From: VGWB01 sp964480945
GTDB taxonomy: Bacteria; Bacteroidota; Ignavibacteria; UBA10030
NCBI GenBank assembly: GCA_964480945.1
Contig: CAYZRX010000027.1
Coordinates: 1-44,756 of the forward strand
Direction of reading: 5' to 3'
DNA: 44,756 nt
Under the pieces are notes generated by a model that saw only the letters and a list, made by a program, of their open reading frames with translations, was not told the DNA's origin and ran no database searches. Both the position numbers and the translations under genes were made by a program. Position 1 is the first letter of the stretch. Every line of letters begins with the position of its first letter. Shown here one piece after another: positions 27,512-34,937 of the stretch.

Positions 27512-27965
27512 CGATGGAGTCCTTCAAAAGGGGTTATGTACTAGAATGGTCAGAACCCAAGAACTCTCTGATTCTCGGGGTCATCAGTCCCAATGCGTGT
27601 GCGCCCAGCGAGTGTCATCCGAAAACCGTGATGGGATTCATAGAAATCGTCCTCGCTCAATGAAGAGTGAACAGCAACGCCTGGCGCTGATGTATCTCAC
27701 CGCGAGACACCAAGACGCTCCCTTGCTGCAATCCCCTCCTCGTTCCTCCACGATTTGCCTGATGCAGCCACGTTGAGAAGTTGGTGCCTCTGTCTGGATT
27801 CACTGAACTCTGCCGATAATCGTTGCGCAATGCGCTCGCACTTCTTGAGGAGCCTGTCAAAAAGCCACGCCCTGCTTCTGTCAACTGCTGAAAAATAATT
27901 GCTGAAGCTAAGGTTGAGCATCGAGACTTCCCGCGCATTACTCAATCGTGTGGGCGACCCGACCC
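27512..27965. other. Gap between mscS and otsA-otsB
   Basis: Apart from the possible small gene at 27697-27921, I see no gene, RNA or clear hairpin terminator here. The sequence is locally rich in short direct stretches but without a repeat pattern. Confidence 0.4.
27697..27921 (-). CDS. Possible small helical protein of 74 residues
   Basis: A minus-strand frame begins MLNLSFSNYFSAV, has GGGAAG about 7 nt upstream, and encodes an Arg/Lys-rich amphipathic helix (AWLFDRLLKKCERIAQRL). It ends at a TGA at 27697. A longer reading starts at 27969, where its ATG overlaps the otsA-otsB TGA. I do not recognise a family. Codon choice is mixed and does not decide the matter. It could be a real downstream gene of the trehalose unit or a chance frame. 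Confidence 0.3.
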   Translation of the reverse strand: MLNLSFSNYFSAVDRSRAWLFDRLLKKCERIAQRLSAEFSESRQRHQLLNVAASGKSWRNEEGIAARERLGVSR

Positions 27966-30224
27966 TCATGTCCCCGCCGGTCCTCGAGCCGCTCCTTCAA
28001 GCTGACAGAGTGATTTGAGCAACTCGATGACCTCGGCAGAGTTTGGGATGTTGTATTGAGCGCGGGTGTTGGTGAGGCCCACCCTCAACGTGACGGCAGA
28101 TTCGGGAAGAGCGGCAAAGAGATCCTCGTCGGTCCAGTCATCCCCGATCGCAATGATGAAATCATACCGACCGGTTGAGAGCCAGCGGAGCGCTGCGTTC
28201 CCTTTGTTGACGCCGGCGTTGCGAATCTCGACGACCTTGCTCCCCTGCAGGACCTGAATATCGATGTTGGCGGTGAAATGGACGAGGTGATCGGTGAGTT
28301 CCGCGGCCAGCGGGCGGGCCTGCTCGGGGTCGGCAGACCGGTAATGCCAGACCAGGGAGTGTTCCTTCTCCTCGACGAACGCGCCGGGGAGCCGGTCGGC
28401 ATATTGCTGCAACATCGGCAGCAGGCGCGCCTTCCAGTCGGCACTATACTGGCTCAGCATTTGCCAGTTGTTGCTCTTGTCCCGCAGCCAGATGCCATGT
28501 TCCGCGACGATCCCGATGGACAGATCTCCGAACCAACGCTCCAGCGTAGCCCTGTCCCGTCCGCTGATAAGCACGACCGTGTTGTGGGGATCGGACGACA
28601 GGGTGCGAAGGAGCATGAGCAATGGTTCGGTTGGCGCAGCAAGATAGGGCCGGCGCATCAGAGGCACGAGTGTCCCGTCGTAATCAAGGAAGAGCAGGCG
28701 CTGGCGCGCCCGGAGGAAACGCTCGCCGAGCTGTTTCTTCGCGGCAGGTGCGAGCAGCTTTGCCGTAAACTGCGCCTGGACCTGCTTCATCCCCGCGAGC
28801 TGATCGATGAAGTCCGTTGCCCACCGGATCACATCGTATCGCCGGAGCCGCTCCTGCATGATTTGATTGCGCCGTTTCTGTTCCTCGGGGGGCATCTCGA
28901 GCGCTTCCTTCAATGCCTCGGCAATCTGATCCCTATCGTTCGGATTCACGATGATCGCCTCCCCCAGCTCCTTGGCTGCGCCGGCCATCTCACTGAGGAT
29001 CAGGACGCCGCTCATGTCCACGCGCGATGCGACGTACTCCTTCGCGATAAGATTCATCCCATCGCGCAGCGGCGTGACGAGGGCGACGTCGCTCACTCCG
29101 TAGAGCGCCACAAGGGGATGGAGCGACAGATGCTTGTACTGATAGATGACCGGCATCCAGCTGATACTGCCGAACTTGCCGTTGATCCTCCCCACATACT
29201 CCTCGATCTGCTTCTTCATCAAATCATACTGCAGGACTCCGATGCGAGAGGGGACGACCAGCATGATCAGGACGACCTTCTCCCGGAGCTCCGGATACTT
29301 CTCGAGGAGGCGCTCGAATCCCTCCAGCCGGTGCAGGATCCCTTTTGAGTAATCGAGCCGGTCGACGGAGAGGACGGCCCGGAAATTCGAGAGACTCTTC
29401 TGGACCTCGGCTCGCTCCTGTTGCGTCGCAGGATCATTGCTGGCATCGACGAATCTCTGGAAATCGATCCCCATCGGGTACGTCTCGACCTTCACGACGT
29501 GATTGGGGAGCGAGATTTGTCCCATGTGGTGTTCGTGGCCCAGGATCCGCAGCACGGACTGCAGGAAGTGCTGCATGTACTCGTATGTATGGAATCCGAT
29601 GAGATCGGCGCCGAGAAGCCCTTCGAGGATGTCGCGACGCCACCGCGGCGGAAGAAGACGGAAGATCTCAAAGGCAGGAAAGGGAATGTGAAGAAAGAAT
29701 CCGATCTGCAGCGCGGGAATTTGTTCCCTGAGGAGTCGCGGCAGAAGCATGAGATGATAGTCTTGCACCCAGACGGTATCGCCGGGTTTGACCAGCTCCA
29801 TCAGGGCATCGCAGAAGAGCTGGTTCACCCGCCGGTAGTTCTGCCAGAAATCCTCCTGGTAGACGGTGTAGGAGGGAAAATAGTGGAAGAGGGGCCAGAT
29901 GGTCTTGTTGCAGAATCCGAGATAGAAATCCTCCATGTCGGATTCGGTCAGGAAAACCGGGTACGCATGGTAGGTCCCCAACGCCTTCGATCTCACGCGT
30001 TCTTTGTGCTCATCCGGGATCGTGTTGCCCGGCCAGCCGACCCAGACGTGCTCTTCCCGCTTCGGAAAGTGATCCCTGTACGAATCGAGAAACGCACTGA
30101 GCCCTGTGACCAGCCCACCCGCGCTCTCATCGAACCGAAGCTCATCGTCGCGGAGGCGCACCGTAAATGGGAGCCTGTTGGAGACGATGATGAGTCTTCC
30201 TGAACCGACACGCTCCACCGCCAT
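27966..30224 (-). CDS. otsA: Fused trehalose-6-phosphate synthase/phosphatase (OtsA-OtsB)
   Basis: The 752-residue protein makes trehalose-6-phosphate from an NDP-glucose and glucose-6-phosphate, then dephosphorylates it to trehalose. Residues 1-475 are a GT20 synthase: SNRLP at 15-19, GGLVTGL at 36-42, then VWVQDYHLMLLPRLLR and YVASRVDMSGVLILSE. The C-terminal part, from about 505, is a HAD phosphatase with FLDYDGTLVPL near 513 and IAIGDDWTDEDLF near the end. AAGGAAC precedes the ATG. Fusion of both activities occurs in eukaryotes and some Bacteroidota. It follows treT with a 30-nt gap, so these two routes to trehalose are probably co-expressed. Confidence 0.96.
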   Translation of the reverse strand: MAVERVGSGRLIIVSNRLPFTVRLRDDELRFDESAGGLVTGLSAFLDSYRDHFPKREEHVWVGWPGNTIPDEHKERVRSKALGTYHAYPVFLTESDMEDFYLGFCNKTIWPLFHYFPSYTVYQEDFWQNYRRVNQLFCDALMELVKPGDTVWVQDYHLMLLPRLLREQIPALQIGFFLHIPFPAFEIFRLLPPRWRRDILEGLLGADLIGFHTYEYMQHFLQSVLRILGHEHHMGQISLPNHVVKVETYPMGIDFQRFVDASNDPATQQERAEVQKSLSNFRAVLSVDRLDYSKGILHRLEGFERLLEKYPELREKVVLIMLVVPSRIGVLQYDLMKKQIEEYVGRINGKFGSISWMPVIYQYKHLSLHPLVALYGVSDVALVTPLRDGMNLIAKEYVASRVDMSGVLILSEMAGAAKELGEAIIVNPNDRDQIAEALKEALEMPPEEQKRRNQIMQERLRRYDVIRWATDFIDQLAGMKQVQAQFTAKLLAPAAKKQLGERFLRARQRLLFLDYDGTLVPLMRRPYLAAPTEPLLMLLRTLSSDPHNTVVLISGRDRATLERWFGDLSIGIVAEHGIWLRDKSNNWQMLSQYSADWKARLLPMLQQYADRLPGAFVEEKEHSLVWHYRSADPEQARPLAAELTDHLVHFTANIDIQVLQGSKVVEIRNAGVNKGNAALRWLSTGRYDFIIAIGDDWTDEDLFAALPESAVTLRVGLTNTRAQYNIPNSAEVIELLKSLCQLEGAARGPAGT

Positions 30225-30254
30225 GGCAATCGTTCCTTTCCTGGAGCCTTCGTG

Positions 30255-31472
30255 CTACAAGTACACAATGTCCTCCTGCCGGAAGAGGGAAATGAAGAGC
30301 AGGAGATAGTCCTTGATATGTCTTGTGATCAGGAAGTTGTTCTTGATATGCTCTCTGCCGTTCACGCCGAGACGCTGCGCGTACTGCGGCTCATGGATGA
30401 GCTGTTTGATCCAGTACGCTGTCCCATCGATGGAATGTGTCAAAATGCCCGAATATTTGTGCGTAATCTGCAGCGGGATCCCCCCGACCGCGGAGGCGAT
30501 CGTCGGTTTCCCTTTCCAGAGCGCCTCCGAAACCGTCAACCCGAACCCTTCTTTCAGGGATTTCTGCAACGCGACGGTGGAGCCGCGCTGCAGGGCGTTG
30601 ATTTCAAAGTCGCTCGCCGGAGGGAGAAAGAGAACGAAGATATCCTTGTCCTTGTCCGCTTCCTCCTTCACCTGCTGCATGATGACAGGGCCCTCAGGGT
30701 CATCCGTCGCCCCGCCGCCGGCGAGAACCAGCTGGAGGTCGGCGTGCTTCTTCGCGATCTTGTACGCCTTGATCACGCCGAGCGGGTCCTTCAGATAATC
30801 GAAGCGGGAGATCTGCGTGATCACCGGCCGCGATCGGTCGATGCCGAAGCGGGAGAAAACCGAGTCGATGGCATCCTCCGGCAGGTCTCTGTTTTTCTCG
30901 CTGAGCGGATCAATGGAGGGGCTGATCAGGACCTGCGGGATCGCGAGCTTCCGCGCGAACGCCGGCGCGGAGAAGACCGCCGAGTCATACTGTTCGATAA
31001 ACTGCTGGAGGAAGTTCCAGATCTCCGGGTTCGGTTTGGAGAAGTCGATGTGACATCGCCAGATCCAATTTCTCCCGAGATCTTTTCTCCGTTCGATCAA
31101 TGCCACCGGCTGCGGGTCATGCACGAAGACGATATCTCCAAAATCCATCGCAGCGGCGTTCTCCCTGTTGACTTCCAGGAAAGCATCGTACTCGTCTTTG
31201 CCGACGTCGACGGACACGCCGTGGAGGCCATTATGGAACTTCTTCGTGATCGTAAAGAACTTCTCGTTCCCTTTGATCACGTCCCAGCGAGCCTGAACCC
31301 CCAATTGTGTCAGCAGCGGGATCATCCTCGTCAGGATCTCCGCCACGCCTCCGCCCACCGCAGTCGAGTTGATGTTCTGGATCTGCTTCCCCTCCAGCCT
31401 TCCGGCGAGGAGGTAGAGCTCGTCGACCATCGCCTGACCGACGATCGGTGCGTAATCTTCAATTTTTACCAT
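30255..31472 (-). CDS. treT: Trehalose synthase TreT (GT4 trehalose glycosyltransferring synthase)
   Basis: TreT joins NDP-glucose and glucose directly to trehalose, with retention of configuration. The 405-residue protein has the two-domain GT-B fold. The N-terminal domain carries INSTAVGGGVAEIL and DIVFVHDPQPVAL, then WIWRCHIDFSKPN. The C-terminal domain carries FDYLKDPLGVIKAY and the donor-binding EGFGLTVSEALWKGKPTIAS. These match archaeal and bacterial TreT and its relative trehalose phosphorylase. The two are hard to separate by eye, so phosphorolysis of trehalose is an alternative. The start lies 14 nt inside the DUF5752 gene, and otsA-otsB follows 30 nt downstream. Confidence 0.9.
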   Translation of the reverse strand: MVKIEDYAPIVGQAMVDELYLLAGRLEGKQIQNINSTAVGGGVAEILTRMIPLLTQLGVQARWDVIKGNEKFFTITKKFHNGLHGVSVDVGKDEYDAFLEVNRENAAAMDFGDIVFVHDPQPVALIERRKDLGRNWIWRCHIDFSKPNPEIWNFLQQFIEQYDSAVFSAPAFARKLAIPQVLISPSIDPLSEKNRDLPEDAIDSVFSRFGIDRSRPVITQISRFDYLKDPLGVIKAYKIAKKHADLQLVLAGGGATDDPEGPVIMQQVKEEADKDKDIFVLFLPPASDFEINALQRGSTVALQKSLKEGFGLTVSEALWKGKPTIASAVGGIPLQITHKYSGILTHSIDGTAYWIKQLIHEPQYAQRLGVNGREHIKNNFLITRHIKDYLLLFISLFRQEDIVYL

Positions 31473-32100
31473 ATTGTTCCACGAGTCGAATGATCCGGGA
31501 TCGCAAACCTTCTAAGGTAAACGTGTAGGGGTCCAGACGGGCGACTCTCTCGGCAAGTTCCGGCTTCCCCATGTCACGGAACCACCGCGAGAAGTCATTC
31601 TCACCTTTCTCCAATCTCAGTTTTGCATCGAAGATGTGGTAGTAAAGGGAGTTGACACTGACACGCTTGAGGACCTCTGTAAACTCTTCGAGATCGTGAG
31701 CAACATGCGGAGTCCGCAGAACGAACGTTCGAGAGCACATGAAATGGAACTCCTCCCCCTGCGGCGCCAACAGCGTCCTTCGTTCCTGATGGGGTTGTTC
31801 AGAGAGGATTTCGATGAACCGGCTCCTGAGGTCTTCCAGCGACTGGAACTGAATGATATCAACGCTCGACATGATCTCGCCCAGCTGCGCGTCGTTGAGA
31901 ACTTCCGCGATCCAATACGAGAAGTCGTTCGGCGGCTCGGGAGAAAGAAAATGGTGTTGATGGAGAAACTTGTGGGTGTGGTAGTAGATGGAGGCTTCCG
32001 GTACTTCCTTGACCCCTTCCAGCAGCTCCGGAATGTTCTTCGCGGTCCGGCCCAGCAGAAGCGTCTGATCGAGCTTTGTGTTGAAGTAGAATTCGTTCAT
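31459..32100 (-). CDS. DUF5752 family protein, partner of treT
   Basis: This 213-residue soluble protein of unknown function has two related halves. SIYYHTHKFLHQHHFLSPEPPNDF is mirrored by SLYYHIFDAKLRLEKGENDFSRW. Both look like a duplicated motif of a Y-x-H core and an NDF turn. The sequence matches, from memory, the DUF5752 family. The last 14 nt overlap treT, which suggests translational coupling and a shared role, for instance as a regulatory or scaffold subunit. No signal peptide, helix bundle or catalytic signature is seen. The family call is reasonable; the function is open. Confidence 0.8.
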   Translation of the reverse strand: MNEFYFNTKLDQTLLLGRTAKNIPELLEGVKEVPEASIYYHTHKFLHQHHFLSPEPPNDFSYWIAEVLNDAQLGEIMSSVDIIQFQSLEDLRSRFIEILSEQPHQERRTLLAPQGEEFHFMCSRTFVLRTPHVAHDLEEFTEVLKRVSVNSLYYHIFDAKLRLEKGENDFSRWFRDMGKPELAERVARLDPYTFTLEGLRSRIIRLVEQYGKN

Positions 32101-32127
32101 GGCATTGTTCCATTCGCTGCAAAGTGA

Positions 32128-33231
32128 CTAGCGCGCGGTCTCACCGGGCCGCCGCGTGACCGGCGCCGGAGGTTGCACCGAGCTGTCTGCATTGACGAAC
32201 AGCGTTTGCGTCGGGTAGGCGAAGTCGACGCCTTCCTGCTCGAACCGCCGATAGATTTCCAAGTTGATCGCCTGCTGGATGTCCATATAGATATTGTAGT
32301 CGGGACTGAGGACATAGTAGACGACCTCGTAGATCAGGGCGAAATCCCCGTATTCCTTGAAATGCGCGCGATCGAAGCGAACGCCCGCCTGCGACTCGAT
32401 GATCTCGCGGAGCAGCGGGCTCAGGCGAGAGAGTTTCTCGTAGGGCGTCTGGTAGGTGACGCCGAGGGTGAAGACGACCCGCCGTTCGGACATCCGTTTG
32501 AAGTTCCTGATGCGGCTCTTGAGCAAATCGGTATTTGAGAAGATGAGCTGCTCGCCGGAGAGGCTTCGGACACGGGTGGTCTTCAGACCGACGTGCTCCA
32601 CGGTACCCAGGAGCTCGTCGACGATGATGAAGTCGCCCATCACAAACGGCTTGTCCAGGACGATGGAGAGCGACGCGAAGAGGTCGCCCAGAATATTCTG
32701 AAGAGCCAGCGCGATAGCCACACCGCCGATTCCGAGTCCCGCCACCAGCCCTGTGATGCTCACGCCCATATTGTCGAGGGCGAGGACGAGAACCAGGGAC
32801 CAGAGCACGAGTTTCGCGACAAAACCCAGGCCTGCCAGCGTCGTGGCGCTCGCGGCGTCTTCCTCCATGCGGCGCTTCATCATGCGGCCGAGCCAGAACG
32901 TGATCACCGAGGTTCCCCAGATCGCCCCCTGTAGCAGGAGCCCCAGAACGAGGAGGGTCTGGACAAGACGGGTTGTCGGCGGCGGAAGCGTTAGCGCATA
33001 TGTTCCGGCATAGGCGGAGACCAGGAGAAGGAAGAGAGTTCGGGTTCCGCGCAACATGTGAACGACGATATCATCAAGATCGGTCGCCGTCTTCTCAGCC
33101 GCGGCCGCGAGGCGGTGGAGAATGACCGTTTGAAAGATTTTGAGGACGAAGAAGGTCCCGGCGGCCACGGCCAGCGCCGTGAGCCAGGTTTCCAGCGTGT
33201 TCCCAAAATAGATCTGATCGAGAAATCTCAT
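32128..33231 (-). CDS. Mechanosensitive channel, MscS family (second)
   Basis: This 367-residue protein has about five predicted membrane helices. The pore segment VAGLGIGGVAIALALQNILG leads into the beta domain DKPFVMGDFIIVDELLGTVEHVGLKTTRVRS. The soluble end contains VTYQTPYEKL and EQEGVDFAYPTQTLFV, typical of the larger MscS-like (YnaI/YbdG-related) channels. Compared with the MscS at 26633, it has extra N-terminal helices. It lies 27 nt before the DUF5752-treT-otsAB genes on the same strand, so a solute-release channel and solute-making enzymes may share one transcript. Confidence 0.92.
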   Translation of the reverse strand: MRFLDQIYFGNTLETWLTALAVAAGTFFVLKIFQTVILHRLAAAAEKTATDLDDIVVHMLRGTRTLFLLLVSAYAGTYALTLPPPTTRLVQTLLVLGLLLQGAIWGTSVITFWLGRMMKRRMEEDAASATTLAGLGFVAKLVLWSLVLVLALDNMGVSITGLVAGLGIGGVAIALALQNILGDLFASLSIVLDKPFVMGDFIIVDELLGTVEHVGLKTTRVRSLSGEQLIFSNTDLLKSRIRNFKRMSERRVVFTLGVTYQTPYEKLSRLSPLLREIIESQAGVRFDRAHFKEYGDFALIYEVVYYVLSPDYNIYMDIQQAINLEIYRRFEQEGVDFAYPTQTLFVNADSSVQPPAPVTRRPGETAR

Positions 33232-33512
33232 ACCGTAGATCTCACCTCATTGTCAGTGGGCGATGACCTTTGCCGAACGTCAATGATGAAGCTGCAGGCG
33301 AGAAGACTCCAGGGAAGTGGAGGGTCAAGTTGGAACCAGCACCAATGTTCACGCAGACCTCACTGGATTCCCGACCGACACGGACTCCTAGGCAGCAGTG
33401 GAGAGGGCTCTGATGCGTGAGGTCACAAAGCGGGTAAACAGCCACGGAATCAGCAGCGTGGGAGCCATTTTCTGTATTCCTCTTGACCTTTGCTCTGCGA
33501 TGCCTCCTACAC

Positions 33513-33540
33513 ATGATAGCATCAAGCAAACAAATGTCAA
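33513..33540 (-). promoter_or_regulatory. Candidate promoter for the mscS-DUF5752-treT-otsAB unit
   Basis: On the minus strand TTGACA (33535-33540), a 16-nt spacer and TATCAT (33513-33518) resemble a housekeeping sigma promoter. Transcription would reach the mscS start at 33231 after a leader of roughly 275 nt. The call rests on hexamers and spacing only, and the host may use other promoter types. Confidence 0.35.
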
Positions 33541-33734
33541 GCGAAATGTTGAAGCCGCAGAGTGGATGCGTGCATTCGACAGTAGACTCTTCAACCCAGA
33601 GACGCATAAGGACAACGAAATTCCTTCTTGAGAAGTTGCACCGGCGACAACAGTCTCGCCCGCTCCGGCGAGGCGTCGACGAGTTCAGCAAAGCTCAACG
33701 TCAGCTTCCGATCCGTAAAAAAGTCGTTCTTCTG

Positions 33735-33762
33735 TTGAGTTTGACACGGAAAATGTTATACT
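33735..33762 (+). promoter_or_regulatory. Candidate promoter for the DHH-cyclase genes
   Basis: TTGAGT (33735-33740), a 16-nt spacer and TATACT (33757-33762) precede the DHH gene by about 120 nt. An overlapping alternative pairs TTGACA (33741) with TATAGG (33762) at 15 nt. This is a motif-level call. Confidence 0.3.
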
Positions 33763-33886
33763 ATAGGGTAGGTTTAAGGTTCCTCTCGGCTGCTCAGTCC
33801 AATGAACTCGAGACCCGCACCCCGTCGCTTGCCCGGTCACAGAACCAAACCCGCGCGCCCATGAAGCGTCTTCACGATCGACGACT

Positions 33887-34933
33887 ATGAAGAGCATACC
33901 TCGACTCGTAAAGTTTCTCGCGAGAAACCATCAGCGGTTGTCCCCTCTTCTGATCCTCACGCACGACTACCCCGACCCTGATGCGCTCGCCTCCGCTTGG
34001 GCCCTCTACTACCTGGCGACGCACCAGTTCGGCATGCGGGCGAAGATCGCGTACGGCGGGATCATCGGTCGCCACGAGAACAAGGAAATGGTGCGAGCGC
34101 TGAACCTGCCCGCCAGCCGATTGCGCCCGTCCGATCTCGCGTTCTACCCCAACGTTGCTCTTGTCGACACTCAACCAAGCTTCGAAAACAACTCCTTCCC
34201 GAAGGAGAAGAAGGCGGCGATCGTTATTGACCAGCACCCGTCGATCTTCCGCCCGGCGGCCGAACTGGTGATGATCGATACGGATTCCGGAGCCACCTCC
34301 GCCTTGCTGGCCCGTGAGTTCATCATCCATGGGATCGCTCTCCCGGAACGCCTTGCCACGGCGCTGGTCTACGGCATCCTCTCGGACACGCTGAACCTTC
34401 ACCGCAATCGCAATCCGGAGGTCATCGAGATCTATCTCGCCTTGCTGCCCCGCTGCGACATCCGCGCCCTCGCCCGCATCCAGAACCCTCCGCGCTCCAG
34501 GAAGTTTTTCCATGGTCTCGCCACCGGCCTCCAGAGGGCGAAGATCGGACGGAAGCTGATTCTTTCCCATCTCGGTCCGGTCGAGAACCCCGACCTCGTT
34601 TCGCAGATGGCCGACTTCCTTCTGACCTGCCAGGGAATGCAGTGGTCCTTCTGCACGGGACGCTACGGTGAGGACCTCCACGTTTCCTTGCGGACCACGA
34701 GGCCCAATACCTCAGCGGGAGATGTGCTGCGTCGGATCTTCGATCATTTCGACCGCGCAGGCGGTCATGGGCCGATCGCCGGAGGCAGGGTGAGGATCAA
34801 GCGCAAGCGAGCCGTCCTCGAGTGGGAGAAGACCGAATCGCTCCTCACCGACCGTTTGACGAATTTCCTCCGGCTCCCGCGCGGCCACAAGTTTACGCCT
34901 CTGATCAAGGGATCATCACGCAAAACGGACTGA
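33887..34933 (+). CDS. DHH-family phosphoesterase (NrnA-like)
   Basis: This 348-residue protein looks like a manganese-dependent nucleotide phosphoesterase of the nanoRNase/PAP-phosphatase or c-di-AMP-degrading kind. Motifs in order are THDYPDPDALASAWAL (H26, D30, D32), VDTQP (D94), IDQHP (D115, H117), D131 in MIDTDSG, and the DHHA1 glycine cluster GGHGPIAGG near 295. The usual DHH triad reads DQH, with Gln116 replacing the first histidine. The gene precedes the diadenylate cyclase by 4 nt, so both are probably one operon, and hydrolysis of pApA or c-di-AMP is plausible. The altered motif makes activity uncertain; it could also act on oligoribonucleotides. Confidence 0.85.
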   Translation: MKSIPRLVKFLARNHQRLSPLLILTHDYPDPDALASAWALYYLATHQFGMRAKIAYGGIIGRHENKEMVRALNLPASRLRPSDLAFYPNVALVDTQPSFENNSFPKEKKAAIVIDQHPSIFRPAAELVMIDTDSGATSALLAREFIIHGIALPERLATALVYGILSDTLNLHRNRNPEVIEIYLALLPRCDIRALARIQNPPRSRKFFHGLATGLQRAKIGRKLILSHLGPVENPDLVSQMADFLLTCQGMQWSFCTGRYGEDLHVSLRTTRPNTSAGDVLRRIFDHFDRAGGHGPIAGGRVRIKRKRAVLEWEKTESLLTDRLTNFLRLPRGHKFTPLIKGSSRKTD

Positions 34934-34937
34934 CGCC

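Larger units (their letters stand above)
33232..33886. other. Divergent intergenic region, 655 nt
   Basis: This region lies between the mscS/treT unit (leftward) and the DHH-cyclase pair (rightward). It holds one promoter-like site in each direction (see below). A cctcct at 33503-33508 is AGGAGG on the minus strand but has no start codon at proper distance. The short open frames here have no family resemblance. The long leftward leader (about 275 nt) is the main unexplained piece. Confidence 0.4.

Noticed and set aside
33388..33615. A minus-strand frame of 75 codons with a short hydrophobic stretch
   Set aside because: It contains the candidate promoter, has no ribosome site and resembles no family.
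33741..33762. TTGACA paired with TATACT upstream of the DHH gene
   Set aside because: The gap is only 10 nt, too short for a sigma-70-type promoter. The overlapping TTGAGT with a 16-nt gap was used instead.
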